Counted from the first letter of the stretch, positions 17,035 to 26,166 are shown. The stretch: 64,000 nt of DNA from Bacteroides sp. MSB163 (GCF_036416795.1 NZ_CP143867.1:744001-808000), one strand, 5' to 3'. Numbers and translations are program-made. Notes: generated by a model from the sequence alone, not told the origin.

Positions 17035-17132
17035 TTTAGACGCGGATGACACGGATGACGCGGATCTTTTTTTTATCCACGTTTATAGCGCAGCCTTTTA
17101 AATCCGCGTTATCCGTGTCATCCGCGTCTAAA
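17035..17132. repeat. 31-bp near-perfect inverted repeat
   Basis: Arms 17035-17065 and 17102-17132 are reverse complements with a single mismatch; the left arm begins TTTAGACGCGGATGACAC. The arms themselves contain a repeated GCGGATGAC/CGGATGAC motif. The 36-nt loop starts with a run of eight T (17067-17074). The position after the GNAT stop fits an mRNA-end structure or a dispersed palindrome. Confidence 0.85.
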
Positions 17133-17288
17133 TAATAATATACCGAATGGCGCTAATCACTTATCACCAAACACTAATCACTTTTATTCTTTTCTATACC
17201 GTTATGAACTAATCCCGCAACCGATAAAAACAGTAATTTAGTTACTTTTATCTGTAATCTGTATACAACGTTTACGGAATATCTTCGG

Positions 17289-17296
17289 TAATTTTG
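17289..17296 (+). promoter_or_regulatory. -7 element before the small lipoprotein gene
   Basis: TAATTTTG matches TAnnTTTG and lies 55 nt before ATG 17352. No obvious -33 TTTG at the right distance. Confidence 0.5.
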
Positions 17297-17351
17297 CATT
17301 GTAAATGGAGCATACAGAATCCAATAAATTTTGATTTAATAAAGAAGTAAT

Positions 17352-17465
17352 ATGAAAAAGCGATCATTATTTCCGGTAATGTTATTGTTTGTCCTTACAA
17401 TAACGGCATGCAGCAATTTTTGCAACGGCTTTAAAGAACCGGATACAGAACAACCGAAGCAATAG
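17352..17465 (+). CDS. Tiny predicted lipoprotein (37 aa)
   Basis: ATG 17352 to TAG 17465 encodes 37 residues with a basic start (MKKRSLF), a hydrophobic core and a lipobox-like ITAC ending at Cys20. A short tail with a second Cys and several charged residues follows. This is the shape of a small lipoprotein. It lies 27 nt before the cupin/decarboxylase fusion and may be co-transcribed with it. No family recognised. Confidence 0.6.
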   Translation: MKKRSLFPVMLLFVLTITACSNFCNGFKEPDTEQPKQ

Positions 17466-17492
17466 AATCTATTACCATAAAAACAAAACATT

Positions 17493-18749
17493 ATGAATCT
17501 GAAAAAAATAATCATTGCCATGGCGGTTGTTTTAATCGGTACAGGCAATATAAACGCACAAGATATGAAAACAGAAGTTCCAAGAATCAGTGAATTCCCG
17601 GTAGGGGAAGAGAATACTGGTTACGCACAGTATTTCACAGGTAAATCCTGGCTGGCACCTTTGACTACCAGTAAAGAATTAAATGTACCGATGTCCAATG
17701 TTACGTTTGAGCCCGGTTGTCGCAATAACTGGCACAGCCACACAGACGGACAACTACTGATTGCCGTAGGTGGTGTAGGCTATTATCAGGAACGCGGAAA
17801 GGCTGCACGCCGCCTGTTACCCGGCGATGTGGTAGAAATCGCTCCCAACGTAGAACATTGGCATGGTGCCGCACCCGACCGTTGGTTCTCACACCTTGCC
17901 ATAGCGTGCAATCCGCAAACGAATCAGAACACCTGGCTTGAGGTGGTGAATGATGAAGAATACGCGGAAGCTGTAAAAGACAGAAGCAGTAAGAATGGAA
18001 AGGATGAGAATAGAATTGAATTATGTAACAAGAACTACACCCAACTATTCGGTGGAGAAGCCTTGACCGGAGAAGGAACAGATCCGGAAATGATGGATAT
18101 ACTTCAGAAATATATCTTTGGAGAAGTGTTCCGCACAGGTGATCTGGATATGAAAACCCGTGAGATGATTACTTGCGTATCATTAGCCGCCATGCAGCAA
18201 CTGCCACAGCTTAAGAGTCATGCCGGAGCTGCACTAAACATAGGGGTAACTCCTATAGAACTGCGCGAGGCTATCTATCAGTGCGCTCCCATTATCGGTT
18301 TCCCCAAAGTATTGAATGCCTTGGGCACAATAAACTCCACATTCACGGAAAGAGGTATCAAGTTACCTTTGGAAAAACAGGAAACAGTGACAGAAGAAAA
18401 TCGTTTTGAAAAAGGCCTTGCTATTCAAAAGCCGCTTTACAGAGAGGCTATGAAGGACTTCCTGAAAGACATTCCGGGCGGCATGGGAACCGACGTAGCA
18501 CGTTTCCTGACGGAAGTTCATTTCGGAGATTTCCAAACCCGGAGCGGACTGAATACCCAAACGCGTGAATTATTGACATTCTGCGTACTGACTGTAATTG
18601 GTGCAGAACCCCAACTTCAATCACATCTTCGAGCCAATCTGAAAGTAGGGAACAGTAAGGAAACGCTGACTGCCGCTGTCATACAATGTATGCCTTATAT
18701 CGGTTTTCCGGCTGCAATAAAGGTACTGGATATTATCAAAGAAGCATGA
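17493..18749 (+). CDS. Secreted cupin plus tandem carboxymuconolactone decarboxylase-like fusion
   Basis: A 418-residue protein with a signal peptide (cleavage near 'GNINAQD'), a cupin domain and two carboxymuconolactone-decarboxylase-like (CMD/AhpD) repeats. The cupin part (about 55-145) has the metal-site pattern 'NNWHSHTDGQLLIAVGGVG' and 'VEHWHGAAPD'. CMD repeats lie around 215-280 and 330-410, each with 'RE(M/L)xTxCV' and 'PxLxSHxxAxLxxG'. The usual CMD redox CxxC is absent. A redox or small-aromatic role is possible but unproven, and export of this arrangement is unusual. Confidence 0.85.
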   Translation: MNLKKIIIAMAVVLIGTGNINAQDMKTEVPRISEFPVGEENTGYAQYFTGKSWLAPLTTSKELNVPMSNVTFEPGCRNNWHSHTDGQLLIAVGGVGYYQERGKAARRLLPGDVVEIAPNVEHWHGAAPDRWFSHLAIACNPQTNQNTWLEVVNDEEYAEAVKDRSSKNGKDENRIELCNKNYTQLFGGEALTGEGTDPEMMDILQKYIFGEVFRTGDLDMKTREMITCVSLAAMQQLPQLKSHAGAALNIGVTPIELREAIYQCAPIIGFPKVLNALGTINSTFTERGIKLPLEKQETVTEENRFEKGLAIQKPLYREAMKDFLKDIPGGMGTDVARFLTEVHFGDFQTRSGLNTQTRELLTFCVLTVIGAEPQLQSHLRANLKVGNSKETLTAAVIQCMPYIGFPAAIKVLDIIKEA

Positions 18750-18769
18750 TACTTTCTTCCATAAATTCT

Positions 18770-19234
18770 TTATTGACACAACCGTTTTAGCAAATCTTCA
18801 TGATCCGGATAAAGTTTTGATAAACGATCGAACGTACCCAACTCAAAATCATCGAAGGTAAAACCGGGAGCAACGGCGCAACTGACCAATGCATATCCGA
18901 AATGCGAAGGCAATTCAGCAGCAAACCAACATCCGGATTCAATGGCAACCTGCTGTTCACCCGAAAAGTCAGCAGTCATCAAGTGAGTAACTAATCTACC
19001 ATCGGGATGGATCACATGTAGCATCAGGGGGTATCCCGCATGGTAGTACCACACCTCGGGAGAAGTCAGTCTGTGAAAAGCTGATTTATCCTCATTTTCC
19101 AACAGGTAATAAATGGAAGTCATGGCTGATTTATCGTTATCAATCAGTTTCTCGGAACAAAATATTTCTTTGTAGTATCCACCTTCAGGATGGCGACTCA
19201 TATTCAGATAATTTATCCAGTCAATTGCTTTCAT
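18770..19234 (-). CDS. Cupin superfamily protein (DUF985)
   Basis: A 154-residue single-domain DUF985 cupin. Recognisable stretches are 'MSRHPEGGYYKEIF', 'TSIYYLLENEDKSAFHRL', 'EVWYYHAGYPLMLHVI', 'WFAAELP' and 'SCAVAPGFTFDDFELG'. Members are small beta-barrels, some assigned roles in sugar or sulfur metabolism, but function is generally unknown. It is not obviously co-transcribed with its neighbours and converges on the cupin/CMD gene, 20 nt apart. Confidence 0.9.
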   Translation of the reverse strand: MKAIDWINYLNMSRHPEGGYYKEIFCSEKLIDNDKSAMTSIYYLLENEDKSAFHRLTSPEVWYYHAGYPLMLHVIHPDGRLVTHLMTADFSGEQQVAIESGCWFAAELPSHFGYALVSCAVAPGFTFDDFELGTFDRLSKLYPDHEDLLKRLCQ

Positions 19235-19255
19235 ACCTATATATTATTATTAATC

Positions 19256-19297
19256 AATCCCGCTCTTCCGTGATAAACATCATAGAAAAGCGGGATT
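19256..19297. terminator. Possible hairpin between the DUF985 and tldE genes
   Basis: AATCCCGCT (19256-19264) pairs with AGCGGGATT (19289-19297) across a 24-nt loop. It lies 18 nt after the tldE stop on the minus strand. No strong T run follows on that strand, so the terminator call is tentative. Confidence 0.4.
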
Positions 19298-19315
19298 CCT
19301 TTTATTTAGAATCTC

Positions 19316-20635
19316 TTAAAGTCCACTGAAGTCAACTCCTTCAAACACTAATGAAGGAACCAGCCAGCTACGATCCGTACGAGCATCATTACCGATAGCC
19401 GCCAACGAGTTCCACAACGTCAGGAAGTTTCCGGTAACATTCATTTCATTGACAGGCTGCGTCAACTTACCATTCTCAATAAGGAATCCTTCGATACCGT
19501 AAGAGAAGTCACCTGTGTTGCTATTGCTGTTACCACCATTCAAACCGGTAACAAGGATACCATTCGCTACATCAGCAATTAAACCATTAAGATCTTTATC
19601 ACCCGGAGTAAGTACCAGACGCGACGGACCGCTAATAGTAGGAGCTACCCCCATCTTCTTGGCATTATAAGTATCAAAGAAGTAAGTCTTCAACACACCA
19701 TTCTCAAAGATCGGACGATGTTCCGTTGCCACACCTTCGTTGTCAAAATAACGTGAACCATTGGCACCTATCACGTGCGGATCATCTATTACGGTCAGCT
19801 TATCAGAGAATACTTTCTGATCCAGTTTATCAATAAGGAAAGAGTTCTTTTGCTGCAAAGAGGAACCATAAAGAGCACTCAATACCGGGCTTAGCATACG
19901 TCCCGAATTTATCGGATCAACCACCATTGTGTATTTACCAGACTTAGCTTTCTTCTGTCCCAATTTACGCAATACACGTTCCAGTGCCACTGAGCCAATA
20001 TCCGTTTTAGGCAATTTATCATAGAATAGGGAGCTTCCATACCAATAATCAGACGGACGGGCTTCACCCTCACCTTTGATGGCTACACTGGCAGAAACTG
20101 AATACCAGGTTGATTTGGACTCACCCTCAAAACCATTACTCATCAGACGGTAAGAAGCATTCTCACCATCACTGTATGAGGTCTCTACTGAGATGATACG
20201 GTCATTCTTACCCATAACTTCTCCAGCGGCAGCACGGGCCAAAGCTACTTTATCATCCGGATTGATACCGAAGATCTTATCATCGAACATCTGCAAATCG
20301 GGTCTCCCACCTGTATAATAGCGGGCGGGATCTGCCAATACACGGAACTCATCCGGAGCCAGATAACGGGTGGACTCGATACCATTCTTGATAAATGTTT
20401 CAAGTTCTTTCTTATCCAGACGGTTGGTAGAATAATTACCGTAACGTCCGTCTACATACACGTTGATTCCCATTCCACTTTCAGAAGCCTGTTGCAGACG
20501 ATCCATCTTAGCATCACGCAATTCGAAAGAAGTGTTTGAATTGGCATACAATACAACTTTGGCTGCCTGACAACCATTCTTCAGAGCGAAATCCATCGCC
20601 CATTGAGCCAGTTTTTTATTATTATCTGTTATCAT
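19316..20635 (-). CDS. TldD/PmbA family protein, TldE-type subunit
   Basis: A 439-residue member of the TldD/PmbA (U62) family. In E. coli TldD and TldE form a heterodimeric metalloprotease that degrades unfolded peptides and matures microcin B17; TldE lacks the metal site and shapes the chamber. This protein has no HExxxH and no signal peptide. Typical stretches are 'SVSASVAIKGEGEARPSDYW', 'TMVVDPINSGRMLSPVLSAL' and the ending 'MNVTGNFLTLWNSLAAIGND'. Its ATG overlaps the TGA of the upstream tldD gene by one base, indicating translational coupling. Confidence 0.88.
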   Translation of the reverse strand: MITDNNKKLAQWAMDFALKNGCQAAKVVLYANSNTSFELRDAKMDRLQQASESGMGINVYVDGRYGNYSTNRLDKKELETFIKNGIESTRYLAPDEFRVLADPARYYTGGRPDLQMFDDKIFGINPDDKVALARAAAGEVMGKNDRIISVETSYSDGENASYRLMSNGFEGESKSTWYSVSASVAIKGEGEARPSDYWYGSSLFYDKLPKTDIGSVALERVLRKLGQKKAKSGKYTMVVDPINSGRMLSPVLSALYGSSLQQKNSFLIDKLDQKVFSDKLTVIDDPHVIGANGSRYFDNEGVATEHRPIFENGVLKTYFFDTYNAKKMGVAPTISGPSRLVLTPGDKDLNGLIADVANGILVTGLNGGNSNSNTGDFSYGIEGFLIENGKLTQPVNEMNVTGNFLTLWNSLAAIGNDARTDRSWLVPSLVFEGVDFSGL

Positions 20636-22173
20636 CAGTTTTCTCCTCCTACAGTTAATTTACTTACTAAAGCCGAAGGCATACCGCAGGTCACCGGACA
20701 AGACTGTCCGTCCTTGCCGCATGTCCACGTACCATTATCGATCTGGTCATTGCTTGCCACCATCGTGATGTCTGCCAATGCTTTGGGTCCGTTACCGATA
20801 ATGTTAATATCTTTGATAGGCTGTGTCAGCTTACCGTCTTCAATCATATAACCGAATTTTACGAAGAACGTAAAGTCACCTGCACCAATCTGCACCTGTC
20901 CGTTGGTGAATTGTTGTGCATAGATACCGTTCTTTACAGTAGAGATGATATCTTCTTCCTTCATATCTCCGGCTTCCATATACGTGGCACGCATACGAGG
21001 AATAGGCACATTACGGAAAGTATCGCGGCGTCCGTTTCCGGTAGGAGCCACACCGTAGTGTTTAGAACTGATACGGTCGTGCAGGTAACTGGTCAATATG
21101 CCATCCTTCACGATATAAGTCTTCTGTCCTTCTATACCTTCATCATCGAAGTTTACAGAACCACGATTGAAAGGAATCGTACCGTCATCTACCACACTGA
21201 TATGTTCATTACATACTTTCTTGTTCAACTGATCGGCAAAGATAGAAACATTCTTACGGTTGAAATCAGCTTCAAACGCATGTCCGATAGCTTCGTGCAA
21301 CAAGATACCCGAACCGCCGGATGCCATCACCACAGGGAGTTCACCACCTTTAGGCTTAATGGCTTTAAACATGATTGCTGTATTGTCTACAACTTCGCGA
21401 GCTATCACTTCGATAATATCATCCGTCATAAACTCAAATCCTTTACGATAGGAACGAGTGGCATAGTTATTTTCCATACGTCCGTTCTCTTCCATAATAC
21501 AGAAAGCCATATAGGATACCATCGGACGGTAATCATAGTAAGTCACACCTTCTGAATTACAGAACAGCACATGTGTTGTGTTGTCGCTCAAAGAAGCCTG
21601 CACCTTACGTACACGATTATCCAGCGCAAAGACTTTATCATTCAGTTTTTGCAGATAAGGCATCTTCTCTTTCAGGCTCACTTCTTCCCAGGGAGTAACT
21701 ACAGAGTAACGGTCTCTTTCAATCGTCTTCTCCTTAAATGCGACAGGCTTTCCAGCCTTACCGGAAGAAGCAATACGGGCAGCCGTACGTGCGGCACGCA
21801 ACATTTCTTCCAACGTCACACCTTCCACATAAGCATAACCGCTTTGGTCACCGGCTAATACACGCACCCCCATACCGAAGTCAATATTTGAACTGCAATT
21901 GTTCACTTTACCGTCCATCAGGGCTACAGCGTTATTAAATGAGTGTTCAAAATAAAGGTCCGCATAATCTCCACCTTTTTCAAGCGCCGCAGTCAGCACC
22001 TTCTTCAGGTCTGCCTCCGTTACACCGAAATGCTTCATAGCCGCAGCTACAGCAGATTTGTTATCCGTTCCTCCCAAAGCTCCCCGTACCGTATCAGGCA
22101 AGGCAAGCGACGGTGCAGCCAGCGAACCTAATACCGCCAGACTACCCATCCGTAAGAAATTCCGTCTATCCAT
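20635..22173 (-). CDS. tldD: TldD family metalloprotease with Tat-like leader
   Basis: A 512-residue TldD homologue with the zinc motif HEAIGH (His293, Glu294, His298), so this is the catalytic subunit. It differs from cytoplasmic E. coli TldD in its N-terminus: MDRRNFLRMGSLAVLGSLAA looks like a twin-arginine signal (RR at 3-4, then a hydrophobic segment). If used, TldD would be exported folded, while its translationally coupled partner at 19316 has no leader; either they are exported as a complex or the leader is not functional. Residues 60-512 cover the whole family domain. Confidence 0.9.
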   Translation of the reverse strand: MDRRNFLRMGSLAVLGSLAAPSLALPDTVRGALGGTDNKSAVAAAMKHFGVTEADLKKVLTAALEKGGDYADLYFEHSFNNAVALMDGKVNNCSSNIDFGMGVRVLAGDQSGYAYVEGVTLEEMLRAARTAARIASSGKAGKPVAFKEKTIERDRYSVVTPWEEVSLKEKMPYLQKLNDKVFALDNRVRKVQASLSDNTTHVLFCNSEGVTYYDYRPMVSYMAFCIMEENGRMENNYATRSYRKGFEFMTDDIIEVIAREVVDNTAIMFKAIKPKGGELPVVMASGGSGILLHEAIGHAFEADFNRKNVSIFADQLNKKVCNEHISVVDDGTIPFNRGSVNFDDEGIEGQKTYIVKDGILTSYLHDRISSKHYGVAPTGNGRRDTFRNVPIPRMRATYMEAGDMKEEDIISTVKNGIYAQQFTNGQVQIGAGDFTFFVKFGYMIEDGKLTQPIKDINIIGNGPKALADITMVASNDQIDNGTWTCGKDGQSCPVTCGMPSALVSKLTVGGEN

Positions 22174-22277
22174 CTTTTTATTCTTTAAGATTGCTAATAA
22201 TCAAGTATATATTCTTTGTATAAAACATGTTTTCAGTATATAAGACGCAATTTAATATCATTTTGTCACAACTGAAA

Positions 22278-23042
22278 CTAATTTTCTTTCGTCAACAGAC
22301 TTTCTAACTCTTCCGCATTCAAGCGCAAATGGAATTGTCCTTTATAAGCTACGGAAATGGAACCGGTCTCTTCGGAAACGATAATAGCCAATGCATCGGA
22401 TTCCTGAGAGATACCCATCGCTGCACGATGGCGCAGTCCCAGTTCCTTCGGTATATCCAGATTGTGCGATACCGGCAAAATACATCCCGCTGCCTTAATC
22501 CGTCCCTTACTGATAACCATTGCACCGTCGTGCAATGGGCTGTTCTTGAAAAAGATATTCTCTATTAAACGCTGGTTAATATCAGCATTGATAACTTCAC
22601 CCGTGCGCACCACATCGTCCAACGGGAAATTATGCTCAATCACAATCAAAGCTCCTACTTTCTGTTTGCCCATGCTGATACATGCCATGACCACCGGCAT
22701 GATTTCATCATGCTGCATATTCTCCTTCTTATTCCCGGTGAAGAAGCGTACCAATGCACTGGCATGCTGATGCGAACCAAGCGTCAGTAAGAAACGCCGT
22801 ATCTCATCCTGAAAAAGGATGATAAGCGCTACCACACCCACGCTCACCAACTTGTCAAAGATGGAACCGAGCAACTTCATCTCCAATACCTGCGACACTA
22901 CCAACCAGATCAATATGAATATCAGGATACCCGTAAACACATTGATGGAACCGGAAGCTTTCATCAGCTTATACGTATAGTAAAGCAGAAATGCAACCAG
23001 CAAAACGTCGATAATATCTTTTACTCCAATATCAAAAAACAT
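22278..23042 (-). CDS. cdaA: Membrane-bound diadenylate cyclase
   Basis: A 254-residue enzyme that makes cyclic di-AMP from two ATP. There are three hydrophobic helices in the first 80 residues, then the DAC domain with DGA (172-174) and RHR (204-206), the two catalytic and ATP-binding motifs. Length and layout match CdaA/DacA. It lies downstream of folP in the same direction (58 nt), so the two are probably co-transcribed; in Firmicutes cdaA is instead coupled to cdaR and glmM. Cyclic di-AMP usually controls potassium and osmotic balance and cell-wall homeostasis. Confidence 0.95.
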   Translation of the reverse strand: MFFDIGVKDIIDVLLVAFLLYYTYKLMKASGSINVFTGILIFILIWLVVSQVLEMKLLGSIFDKLVSVGVVALIILFQDEIRRFLLTLGSHQHASALVRFFTGNKKENMQHDEIMPVVMACISMGKQKVGALIVIEHNFPLDDVVRTGEVINADINQRLIENIFFKNSPLHDGAMVISKGRIKAAGCILPVSHNLDIPKELGLRHRAAMGISQESDALAIIVSEETGSISVAYKGQFHLRLNAEELESLLTKEN

Positions 23043-23100
23043 AAGATTTATGATTTATGAATTATGATTTATGAGCCAAGTGACTTTCCTTTATCACTTA

Positions 23101-23967
23101 TCACTCTATCACCTTATCACTGTTTGTCCGCATAGCCTCCACAATCTTCACCGTTTCCACAGCTTCCCGTACATCATGCACCCGGAGAATATCAGCACCC
23201 TTCAGCAGACAAATAGTATCGAGTACCGTTGTTCCGTTCAATGCGTCCTGTGGAGTATTCCCCAACAGACGATAAATCATCGACTTACGGGAAACACCTA
23301 CCAATAAAGGCAACTCAAAAATACGAAACTCTTCGAGATGCGCCAGAAGCTCATAGTTATGTTCCACCGTCTTACCGAAACCAAAACCGGGATCAAGAAT
23401 AATATCCTTCATACCCATGTCACGTAATTGCTGCACCTTCTGCGCAAAATACAAGAAGACCTCTTTCAAAAGATTATCATAGTGCGGATGTCGCTGCATA
23501 TTCTGCGGGGTTCCCTGCATGTGCATCATGATATAAGGTACATTCAGTTCGGCCACTGTACGGAACATATCCGCATCCATCTCTCCGGCAGCAATATCAT
23601 TGATTATAGCCACTCCATATTCCTCCACACACATCCGTGCCACATCCGCCCTGAAAGTATCGACAGAAATAACTGCTCCGGGGTGTGTCTTGCGCAAGAT
23701 TTCCAATCCCATACGCAAACGTTCCATTTCTTCATGGGGAGAAACATTCTCCGCATTCGGCCGGGAAGAATATGCGCCGATATCTATAATTCCGGCACCT
23801 TCATCCAAGATCTGCTGTGCCCGCGCAGTTATTTCAGCCTCAGTCTGCATACGTGAACCGGCATAGAAAGAATCAGGAGTAATATTTAATATTCCCATGA
23901 CGCAGGGAACGGACAGATCGAGCAAAGAACCGTTGACGTTAATATATTTAGAGGATAATGTTTCCAT
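23101..23967 (-). CDS. folP: Dihydropteroate synthase
   Basis: A TIM-barrel enzyme of about 288 residues that joins p-aminobenzoate to 6-hydroxymethyl-dihydropterin diphosphate in folate synthesis; it is the sulfonamide target. Key motifs are 'MGILNITPDSFYAGSR', 'DIGAYSSRP', 'SVDTFRADVA', 'ILDPGFGFGKT', 'GVSRKSMI' and the late 'RVHDV'. An ATG ten codons further upstream (23997) exists, but it lies inside the likely promoter (TACATTTG, 24002-23995), so I choose the start at 23967, which is preceded by AAAGGA. cdaA follows. Confidence 0.95.
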   Translation of the reverse strand: METLSSKYINVNGSLLDLSVPCVMGILNITPDSFYAGSRMQTEAEITARAQQILDEGAGIIDIGAYSSRPNAENVSPHEEMERLRMGLEILRKTHPGAVISVDTFRADVARMCVEEYGVAIINDIAAGEMDADMFRTVAELNVPYIMMHMQGTPQNMQRHPHYDNLLKEVFLYFAQKVQQLRDMGMKDIILDPGFGFGKTVEHNYELLAHLEEFRIFELPLLVGVSRKSMIYRLLGNTPQDALNGTTVLDTICLLKGADILRVHDVREAVETVKIVEAMRTNSDKVIE

Positions 23968-23994
23968 GGATAATCCTTTTTCGTTTATACTTTG

Positions 23995-24002
23995 CAAATG
24001 TA
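23995..24002 (-). promoter_or_regulatory. -7 element before folP-cdaA
   Basis: The minus strand reads TACATTTG, an exact TAnnTTTG match, 27 nt before the chosen folP start. Its position argues against the longer ATG 23997 start. Confidence 0.6.
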
Positions 24003-24047
24003 GCCAAAAAAGATTATCGTAAATACATTAAATACAAAAAAACAAGT

Positions 24048-24055
24048 TAACTTTG
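24048..24055 (+). promoter_or_regulatory. -7 element before the histidine kinase
   Basis: TAACTTTG matches TAnnTTTG, 38 nt before ATG 24094. It is divergent from the folP promoter about 45 bp away. Confidence 0.55.
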
Positions 24056-24093
24056 CTCAGGATTAACAACCGATCAATAGAAGTAGTAAAACT

Positions 24094-26067
24094 ATGAAAG
24101 CATGCAGAACAACCAGGCTGGTCTCTTTTTTCCTACTATTTTTCTGGTTGCTTATTCCCGGACATATCCACGGGCAACAGACAAGCGAACAAGAAAAGTA
24201 TCATGTTGACAGTACATTATTTGTATATTATCAACATTGTAAGGCGGAAATAAAATCTCCTTCTGTCATGCAGATGCTCGATACGTTATTCCTTATGGCC
24301 AAAGAAAAAGGAGATTTGCGTATGCAGGCAGTCGCCATATCCAGCAAAACAGATCATTTCTATTTTGGTCCGTCCTTTGAAGGCCAAGAGGACAGCCTGA
24401 TATTGTATACCAACACCATCAAAGACTTTGCCCGGAAAACCAATCAACCTCAATATTATTATTTTGCCTGGGCCAACCGTCTCATAACTTACTATACCAA
24501 ACAGAAAAAATTAAACCTGGCCCTCTATGAAGCCAACAAGATGCAACAAGAGTCGGAAAGTCGGGAAGAAATTGATGGCATGCAGAATTGCTATCAAGCG
24601 TTGTTGCGCATCTATCAGAGCAAAGAACTCTACAAGCAAGCCATTGTATATGCACAAAAACTGATAGATCTCACATTAAAATATAACCTGAATAAATATA
24701 ATCTAGCAAACAAATATCTTGAATTAGGTAACTGCTACCTCCGTACCAACGAACCAGCAAAGGCCTGGGAGGCTCTTGAAGAAAGTAAATTGTATATTGG
24801 CAATGAACTAAACCAAGGAGCTTATCTATGCGGACTACTTCGTTATTATATTCACACCAAAGATATGGTCAAAGCCCGGGAAACACTAAAAGAAACCACA
24901 CAACTTTTCAGCAAGAATACCGAACTGCGTATTAAGCGTGCTACTAATCTGCTGGAAATTGAAACCAATTACTATATAGAAACCGGTGAATACGATAAAG
25001 CTCTGGAGGTATTTCAGCAAGCCTTTGAAAAGATTAGCCAAAATGGTTTTATCACCCCGACTCTATATCGTACACGTGGTTCAATCTATACTGCTAAAAA
25101 AGACTATCAGAAAGCAATTGAAAGTTATGAAAAAGCTTTTGAACTCAGCGATTCGCTGAGTAGTGCCCAAGAAGACATATCAGTCGGAGAGTTCGCAACC
25201 ATTTTGGGAATGGAACATCTTAACTTGGAAAACAAAGAATTAATACAGAAAAACCAGGAAATACAATTGGAGACACGCCGGCATATTATCATTCTATTAT
25301 GCATCATAGTAGTAATTGTCGGCATTATGTTCTTCCGCGAAACCCAACTGAATAAAGTTCTACGACGTGCCAAAGATGCAGAACAAAGTGCCAGCCGTAT
25401 GAAAACTGAATTCATACAGAATATGAGCCATGAGATACGCACGCCACTCAATTCCATAGTTGGTTTCTCACAAATACTCAGTAGCAAGATTTCTGAAGAA
25501 GACGAAGAATCGAAAGAATATACGACTATCATCGAGCAAGGCAGTAATCATTTGCTTCAATTGGTAGACAACGTATTGGAACTATCCAGCCTCGATAGCG
25601 GTACCTCCATCCCTACCGACACTAAAGTAGAGATAAACGCACTGTGCCGTCAATGGATGGAAAAGGCTAAAAACTCACTCAAACCTGGAGTAGATCTGGT
25701 TTACCAACCGGGGCAGGATGAACTCCACCTGTACACCAATCCCGGACGCCTCACTCAAGTGGTATCGCACTTGCTTCACAATTCAGCCCGATTCACCGAA
25801 AAAGGCAGCATCACACTCAGTTGGCATATCAATCCTAAACAACGGTCATTGGTGATTTCCGTAACAGACACCGGAATCGGTATCCCCCAGGACAAGCTGG
25901 ACTTTGTATTCGAACGTTTTGCCAAAATAGATACATTCTCCACAGGAACCGGACTGGGATTAGCACTTGGACGCCTCATCATGGAAAAAATGGACGGCAG
26001 TCTGGTGCTTGATGATAAATATACCGAAGGATGCCGCTTTATCCTGACTTTACCGTTGAAGGAATAA
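24094..26067 (+). CDS. Sensor histidine kinase with TPR sensor region
   Basis: A 657-residue membrane sensor. A signal peptide or first membrane helix (about 8-28) is followed by a periplasmic helical region with several TPR-like repeats (about 60-370, e.g. 'GSIYTAKKDYQKAIESYEKA'). A transmembrane helix comes next (about 393-412), then HisKA with His446 in 'NMSHEIRTPLNS' and a C-terminal HATPase domain with 'DTGIGIP' and 'GTGLGLALG'. There is no receiver or DNA-binding domain and no response regulator gene nearby, so it is an orphan kinase. TPR-type sensors of this layout are common in Bacteroides. Its ligand and partner are unknown. Confidence 0.92.
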   Translation: MKACRTTRLVSFFLLFFWLLIPGHIHGQQTSEQEKYHVDSTLFVYYQHCKAEIKSPSVMQMLDTLFLMAKEKGDLRMQAVAISSKTDHFYFGPSFEGQEDSLILYTNTIKDFARKTNQPQYYYFAWANRLITYYTKQKKLNLALYEANKMQQESESREEIDGMQNCYQALLRIYQSKELYKQAIVYAQKLIDLTLKYNLNKYNLANKYLELGNCYLRTNEPAKAWEALEESKLYIGNELNQGAYLCGLLRYYIHTKDMVKARETLKETTQLFSKNTELRIKRATNLLEIETNYYIETGEYDKALEVFQQAFEKISQNGFITPTLYRTRGSIYTAKKDYQKAIESYEKAFELSDSLSSAQEDISVGEFATILGMEHLNLENKELIQKNQEIQLETRRHIIILLCIIVVIVGIMFFRETQLNKVLRRAKDAEQSASRMKTEFIQNMSHEIRTPLNSIVGFSQILSSKISEEDEESKEYTTIIEQGSNHLLQLVDNVLELSSLDSGTSIPTDTKVEINALCRQWMEKAKNSLKPGVDLVYQPGQDELHLYTNPGRLTQVVSHLLHNSARFTEKGSITLSWHINPKQRSLVISVTDTGIGIPQDKLDFVFERFAKIDTFSTGTGLGLALGRLIMEKMDGSLVLDDKYTEGCRFILTLPLKE

Positions 26068-26109
26068 AAACATTTCCACTGTAAGCGTACCACCGTAACG
26101 GAGAATATC

Positions 26110-26117
26110 TATCTTTG
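26110..26117 (+). promoter_or_regulatory. -7 element before murF
   Basis: TATCTTTG matches TAnnTTTG, 49 nt before ATG 26167. No -33 TTTG at the expected position. Confidence 0.55.
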
Positions 26118-26166
26118 CAACGTTTTAGACAACAGAATATAACAACGTTTCAAAAAGGAGATAGTT

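Larger units (their letters stand above)
16871..17351. other. Intergenic region with long inverted repeat
   Basis: No gene was recognised in these 481 bases. They contain a small inverted repeat CCAATGCG/CGCATTGG (16941-16948 and 16978-16985), the long imperfect palindrome at 17035-17132, and a -7 element at 17289-17296. Confidence 0.65.

Noticed and set aside
17035..17132. Insertion-sequence ends or attachment site
   Set aside because: There is no transposase or integrase gene nearby and only 36 nt lie between the arms.
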